A DNA stretch of 64,000 bases. Origin: Sphaerobacter thermophilus DSM 20745. Lineage in GTDB: Bacteria; Chloroflexota; Chloroflexia; Thermomicrobiales; Thermomicrobiaceae. A program made the position numbers and the translations under genes. The stretch lies in assembly GCF_000024985.1 (NCBI RefSeq), contig NC_013523.1, positions 496,001-560,000 of the forward strand, given 5' to 3'. The notes beneath the pieces were generated by a model. The model was not told where the DNA came from. It did no database searches and worked only from the letters and a program-made list of their open reading frames with translations. Shown piece by piece: positions 60,184 through 64,000 of this stretch (its first letter is position 1; the number at the start of each line of letters is the position of its first letter).

Positions 60184-62637
60184 ATGCCTGACAAGTTCGA
60201 CAAGTTCACCGAGCGAGCGCGCAAGGTGCTGACGTTGGCGCAGGAGGAGGCGCATCGCTTCAATCACAACTACATTGGCACCGAGCATCTGCTCCTCGGT
60301 CTGGTGCGTGAAGGCGACGGTGTGGCGGCCCGCGTGCTGAGCAACATGGGCGTGCAGTTGCCCAAGGTGCGCAGCGCGGTCGAGTTCATCATCGGGCGGG
60401 GCGACTCGATGATCGTGGGCGAGATCGGCTTGACGCCGCGCGCCAAGAAGGTCATCGAGTTGGCTGTCGATGAAGCCCGCCGGCTCAACCATCACTACAT
60501 CGGCACCGAGCACCTGCTGCTCGGCCTCGTCCGCGAGCGCGAGGGCATCGCCGCGGGCGTCCTGGAGAGCCTGGGCGTCAACCTGGAGAAGGTGCGCCAG
60601 CAGGTCCTGCAGGTCGTCAGCCAGAGCAGCGGTTATCAGCAGAAGGCACAGGCGACGAAGACACCATACATGGACGCGCTCGGCTTCGATCTGACCGAGG
60701 CCGCGCGTCAGGGGAAGCTGGACCCGGTGATCGGCCGCCAGGCTGAGATCGAGCGGGTCATGCAGATTCTTTCCCGGCGGACCAAGAACAACCCCGCTCT
60801 GATCGGCGAGCCGGGCGTCGGTAAGACGGCCATCGTCGAGGGGTTGGCCCAGCGAATCGTCTCGGGCGATGTGCCCGAGCCGCTGCAGAACAAGCGCCTG
60901 GTGGCGCTGGACATCGGCGCGCTGGTCGCCGGGACGAAGTACCGTGGTGAGTTCGAGGAGCGCCTGAAGAAGATCGTGTCCGAGGTCAAGGAGACCGGTG
61001 CGATCCTCTTCATCGACGAGCTACACACGCTCGTGGGCGCCGGGGCCGCCGAGGGGGCGGTGGACGCCGCCAACATCCTGAAGCCGGCCCTGTCGCGCGG
61101 CGAGTTGCAGACGATCGGCGCGACGACGCTCGACGAGTACCGCAAGTACATCGAGCGGGACGCCGCGCTCGAGCGCCGGTTCCAGCCGGTGCAGGTCGAG
61201 GAGCCGACCGTCGAGGAGACGATCGAGATCCTGCGCGGCATCCGCGAGCGGTACGAAGAGCACCACAAGCTCAAGATCACTGACGAGGCGCTGCGCTCGG
61301 CCGCGGTGCTGGCCTCGCGCTACGTCCCCGACCGCTTCCTGCCGGACAAGGCGATCGACCTGGTCGATGAAGCCGCGTCCCGGGTGCGGATGTACCGCTC
61401 GGCATCGCCGCCGAGCCTGAAGGAGGCGAAGCGCGGGCTGGAGTCGCTCCGGCGGGAGCTGGACGCGGCCGTGAGCGGCCAGGAGTTCGAGTTGGCGGCC
61501 GACCTGCGCGACCGGGAGCGGAAGCTGCAGGGCCGGATCGCCGACCTCGAAATGCACTGGAAGGAAGAGCAGGAGAACGACGAGCCGCAGGTGACCGAGG
61601 AGGACATCGCCCAGGTCGTCTCGATGTGGACCGGCATCCCGCTGATGCGGCTGGCCACCGAGGAGACCGAGCGGCTGCTCCACATGGAGGAGGCGCTGCA
61701 CGAGCGTATCGTCGGCCAGGAAGAGGCGATCTCGACCATGGCCAAGGCGGTGCGGCGGGCGCGAGCGGGCCTGAAGGACCCGCGGCGACCGATCGGGAGC
61801 TTCATCTTCCTCGGCCCGACGGGCGTCGGGAAGACGCTGCTCGCCCGGGCGCTGGCGGAGTTCATGTTCGGCAGCGAGGACGCGCTGATCAAGATCGACA
61901 TGAGCGAGTTCATGGAGCGGCACAACGTGTCGCGTCTGGTCGGCGCGCCGCCGGGCTACATCGGCTACGAAGAGGGCGGGCAGTTGACCGAGGCGGTCCG
62001 CCGCAAGAGCTACTCGGTGATCCTGCTCGACGAGATCGAGAAGGCGCACCCCGAGGCGTTCAACATGCTCCTCCAGATCCTGGAGGACGGTAACCTGACC
62101 GACGCCAAGGGACGGCGGGTCGACTTCCGCAACACGATCATCATCATGACGTCGAACATCGGCGCCGAGATGATCCAGCGGGAAGGCACGCTCGGCTTTG
62201 CGGTGGCGTCGAACCCGGAGGAGCGCTTCCAGCAGGAATATCAGGCCATGAAGGACAAGGTGCTTGGGCAGCTCAAGCAGACCTTCCGGCCGGAGTTCCT
62301 GAACCGGATCGACGGGGTGATCGTGTTCCACCCGCTGACGCCGGAGCAGATCCATCAGATCGTGGAGCTGGAGCTGAAGCGCCTGCGCACGCAGCTTCAG
62401 GAGAAGGACATCAAGCTGGAGGTCACCGAGGCGGCGATGCGGCTGCTGGGCGAGCGTGGCTACGACCGGCAGTTCGGCGCACGCCCGCTGCGGCGGATCA
62501 TCCAGAACCTGATCGAGGATCCGCTGGCCGAGGGCCTGCTCGAAAACCGCTTCCCGGAGGGCAGCACCGTCGTGGTGGACGTCCGCGACGACCTGCTCGT
62601 CCTGGAGCGGGCGGACGAGTTGGTCTCGGTCTCCTAG
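60184..62637 (+). CDS. clpC: Clp protease ATP-binding subunit ClpC
   Basis: 817-residue Hsp100 unfoldase that feeds substrates to ClpP. Two Clp_N repeats at ~1-145 ([21 protein letters not shown] and [21 protein letters not shown]). First AAA module with Walker A GEPGVGKT at 208-215. A middle domain with the UVR-like [18 protein letters not shown], which in ClpC binds adaptors such as McsB/MecA. Second AAA module with Walker A GPTGVGKT at 544-551 and the C-terminal D2-small domain ([17 protein letters not shown]). No ctsR, mcsA or mcsB is adjacent, and no CtsR operator was seen. Confidence 0.96.
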   Translation: MPDKFDKFTERARKVLTLAQEEAHRFNHNYIGTEHLLLGLVREGDGVAARVLSNMGVQLPKVRSAVEFIIGRGDSMIVGEIGLTPRAKKVIELAVDEARRLNHHYIGTEHLLLGLVREREGIAAGVLESLGVNLEKVRQQVLQVVSQSSGYQQKAQATKTPYMDALGFDLTEAARQGKLDPVIGRQAEIERVMQILSRRTKNNPALIGEPGVGKTAIVEGLAQRIVSGDVPEPLQNKRLVALDIGALVAGTKYRGEFEERLKKIVSEVKETGAILFIDELHTLVGAGAAEGAVDAANILKPALSRGELQTIGATTLDEYRKYIERDAALERRFQPVQVEEPTVEETIEILRGIRERYEEHHKLKITDEALRSAAVLASRYVPDRFLPDKAIDLVDEAASRVRMYRSASPPSLKEAKRGLESLRRELDAAVSGQEFELAADLRDRERKLQGRIADLEMHWKEEQENDEPQVTEEDIAQVVSMWTGIPLMRLATEETERLLHMEEALHERIVGQEEAISTMAKAVRRARAGLKDPRRPIGSFIFLGPTGVGKTLLARALAEFMFGSEDALIKIDMSEFMERHNVSRLVGAPPGYIGYEEGGQLTEAVRRKSYSVILLDEIEKAHPEAFNMLLQILEDGNLTDAKGRRVDFRNTIIIMTSNIGAEMIQREGTLGFAVASNPEERFQQEYQAMKDKVLGQLKQTFRPEFLNRIDGVIVFHPLTPEQIHQIVELELKRLRTQLQEKDIKLEVTEAAMRLLGERGYDRQFGARPLRRIIQNLIEDPLAEGLLENRFPEGSTVVVDVRDDLLVLERADELVSVS

Positions 62638-62663
62638 CGGTAGTTCCGACGACGGAGAGCGAC

Positions 62664-62696
62664 GAGAGCCACCGGGGAGTTCCCCGGTGGCTCTCT
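62664..62696 (+). terminator. Terminator of clpC
   Basis: GAGAGCCACCGGGG, loop AGTT, CCCCGGTGGCTCTC: a perfect 14-bp stem 27 bases after the clpC stop, with a short, weak U-rich tail. Confidence 0.8.
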
Positions 62697-62721
62697 CACT
62701 TAACCGCACGCTTGCCCGGCC

Positions 62722-62745
62722 TGATACAATACGAACGTATGTTCG
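62722..62745 (+). promoter_or_regulatory. radA promoter region with LexA (SOS) box
   Basis: Extended -10 element TGATACAAT at 62722-62730; no good -35. Directly after it lies CGAAC-GTAT-GTTCG (62732-62745), a perfect match to the CGAACNNNNGTTCG operator bound by LexA in Bacillus and Actinobacteria. It would cover the transcription start, suggesting damage-induced radA expression. Confidence 0.7.
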
Positions 62746-62767
62746 CTGTGGCGCTGGAGTGCGAGCG

Positions 62768-64000
62768 ATGAGCAAGGCGCGGACGAAGTTCGTCTGTCAG
62801 AACTGCGGGATGGAGACCCCGGCGTACTACGGGCGCTGCCCGCAGTGCGGGACATGGGGGAGCATGGTCGAGACGGTCGAAGCGCGCGGCCCGGCGCGGG
62901 AGCGGCGGGAGCGCGGCATGCCCGCCACCCGGCCAGCGCGGCTATCCGAGGTGACCAGCGCCGAGGAGCGCCGCAAGGTCGTCCCCATCGGGGAGTTCAA
63001 CCGGGTTCTGGGCGGCGGCCTCGTCCCCGGCTCGCTCGTGCTCCTCGGCGGGGACCCAGGCGTCGGCAAGAGCACGCTGCTCCTGCAGGTGGCCGGGCTG
63101 CTGGCACCGTCCGCCGGGCCGGTGGTGTACGTGTCGGCCGAGGAATCGACCCAGCAGATCAAGCTGCGCGCGGACCGGCTCGGGATCACCGCCGATGATC
63201 TCTACCTCCTCTCGGAAACGAACCTGGAGGCGGCTCTGGATGCCGTCGACCCGGTGAAGCCGGGCCTGCTCATCGTCGACTCGATCCAGACGGTCTACCT
63301 GGATGACCTGACATCCGCTGCCGGCAGCGTCAGCCAGGTGCGGGAGTGCACCGCTCGCCTGATGCAGTACGCCAAGCCGCGGCACCTGCCGGTCTTTATC
63401 GTGGGCCACGTGACCAAGGAGGGCGCCATCGCCGGGCCGCGCGTGCTGGAGCATATGGTCGATGCGGTGCTCTACCTGGAGGGCGAGCGTTACCACCAAT
63501 ATCGGGTGCTGCGAGCGGTGAAGAACCGGTTCGGGTCGACCGACGAGGTCGGCGTCTTCGCTATGACCGGCGACGGTATGCAGGAGGTGGCCAATCCCTC
63601 GGAGGCGTTCCTCCAGGAGCGCTCCCCGGATACGCACGGCTCGGCGGTCGGCGTCACGCTGGAGGGGACGCGGCCGATCCTGGTTGAGGTCCAGGCGCTG
63701 ACGAGCAACAGCGCGTTCGGCCTGCCGCGCCGCACGGCGAACGGCTTCGACAACAACCGCTTGCAGATGCTGGTGGCCGTGCTGAGCAAGCGGGTCGGCC
63801 TGGGGCTCGGGAGTCAGGACATCTACGTCAACATCGTGGGCGGGCTGCGCATCGCAGAGCCTGCCGCCGATCTGGCCGTGGTCACGGCGATCGCGTCAAG
63901 TTATCGGGAGCGCCCGGTCGATCCCAACACGGTGGTGATCGGCGAGGTCGGGTTGTCCGGGGAACTGCGCAGCGTGAACCAGATCGAGCGACGGCTGAAC
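62768..64000 (+). CDS. radA: DNA repair protein RadA (3' end outside the window)
   Basis: 411 codons are present; the gene runs off the right edge. N-terminal zinc finger CQNCGMETPAYYGRCPQC. RecA-like domain with Walker A LLGGDPGVGKSTLLLQ, Walker B GLLIVDSIQTVY and the RadA-specific KNRFGSTDEVGVF motif. The Lon-like C-terminal domain begins (YVNIVGGLRIAEPAADLAVVTAIASS, VVIGEVGLSGELRSV). RadA drives branch migration in recombination. Preceded by an extended -10 and an SOS box. Confidence 0.96.
   Translation, partial: MSKARTKFVCQNCGMETPAYYGRCPQCGTWGSMVETVEARGPARERRERGMPATRPARLSEVTSAEERRKVVPIGEFNRVLGGGLVPGSLVLLGGDPGVGKSTLLLQVAGLLAPSAGPVVYVSAEESTQQIKLRADRLGITADDLYLLSETNLEAALDAVDPVKPGLLIVDSIQTVYLDDLTSAAGSVSQVRECTARLMQYAKPRHLPVFIVGHVTKEGAIAGPRVLEHMVDAVLYLEGERYHQYRVLRAVKNRFGSTDEVGVFAMTGDGMQEVANPSEAFLQERSPDTHGSAVGVTLEGTRPILVEVQALTSNSAFGLPRRTANGFDNNRLQMLVAVLSKRVGLGLGSQDIYVNIVGGLRIAEPAADLAVVTAIASSYRERPVDPNTVVIGEVGLSGELRSVNQIERRLN

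Overview
The window looks like chromosomal DNA from a high-GC, probably thermophilic Chloroflexota bacterium of the Thermomicrobia/Sphaerobacter type. This is an inference from codon usage, the Tat-type lipoproteins, the secreted FN3, DNRLRE and LGFP-like domain proteins, and the mix of Gram-positive-type regulation (T-box, CGAAC-N4-GTTCG SOS box) with housekeeping genes. No database search was possible. Coding density is high and genes sit on both strands.

Layout. 86-11390 (+) is a cell-surface block: a frameshifted GT2-GtrA-HprK-like glycosyltransferase, a two-TM envelope protein, a GT-C (PMT/ArnT-like) glycosyltransferase, a Tat lipoprotein and two secreted purple-acid-phosphatase-like proteins. 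11473-14661 holds a peptide-type ABC binding lipoprotein and an M19 dipeptidase. 14808-26017 (-) is a housekeeping run: thrS behind a T-box, tRNA-Val, an RNase H-like gene, an EF-G paralogue, coaX, queG, a PfkB kinase, ispG and rseP. 26526-31038 has a Xer recombinase, glyS, parB and a CPBP protease. 31063-33374 is an ECF sigma factor with its zinc-finger anti-sigma factor. 33796-35775 holds rplS, rnhB, a YraN-family gene and moaB. A 1060-bp insertion sequence follows at 35875-36934.

37115-46774 holds hisS, a TIM-barrel gene broken by an in-frame TAG, a GT4 glycosyltransferase, an LmbE-type deacetylase, moaA, M24 and M20 peptidases and an O-antigen-ligase-like protein. 46806-51880 has a large XRE-STAND-TPR regulator divergent from a secreted Ig-like protein. 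52005-58450 holds a YvlD-like membrane protein, a DapA-family aldolase, a YfcE-type phosphodiesterase, a second TIM-barrel gene, a membrane protein, a GH1 glucosidase and a class V aminotransferase. The window ends with rpsA, clpC and the 5' part of radA.

The most unusual feature is a dispersed intergenic repeat seen five times (14677, 16617, 17330, 42813, 53801). Runs of strictly 7-bp units with consensus NTGCGTN keep register without indels over up to 91 bp. In most copies they are combined with a CCCCTCTCCC...GGGAGAGGGG palindrome and a second run in inverted orientation. Copies abut gene ends: one lies in the thrS leader downstream of the T-box terminator, one follows a C-terminally shortened RNase H gene, and one carries the ribosome binding site of a peptidase gene. 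Other points of interest are a candidate surface-glycosylation locus, a perfect SOS box at radA, a 17-bp inverted repeat between two divergent promoters, and a recurrent TTGC-type -35 element.
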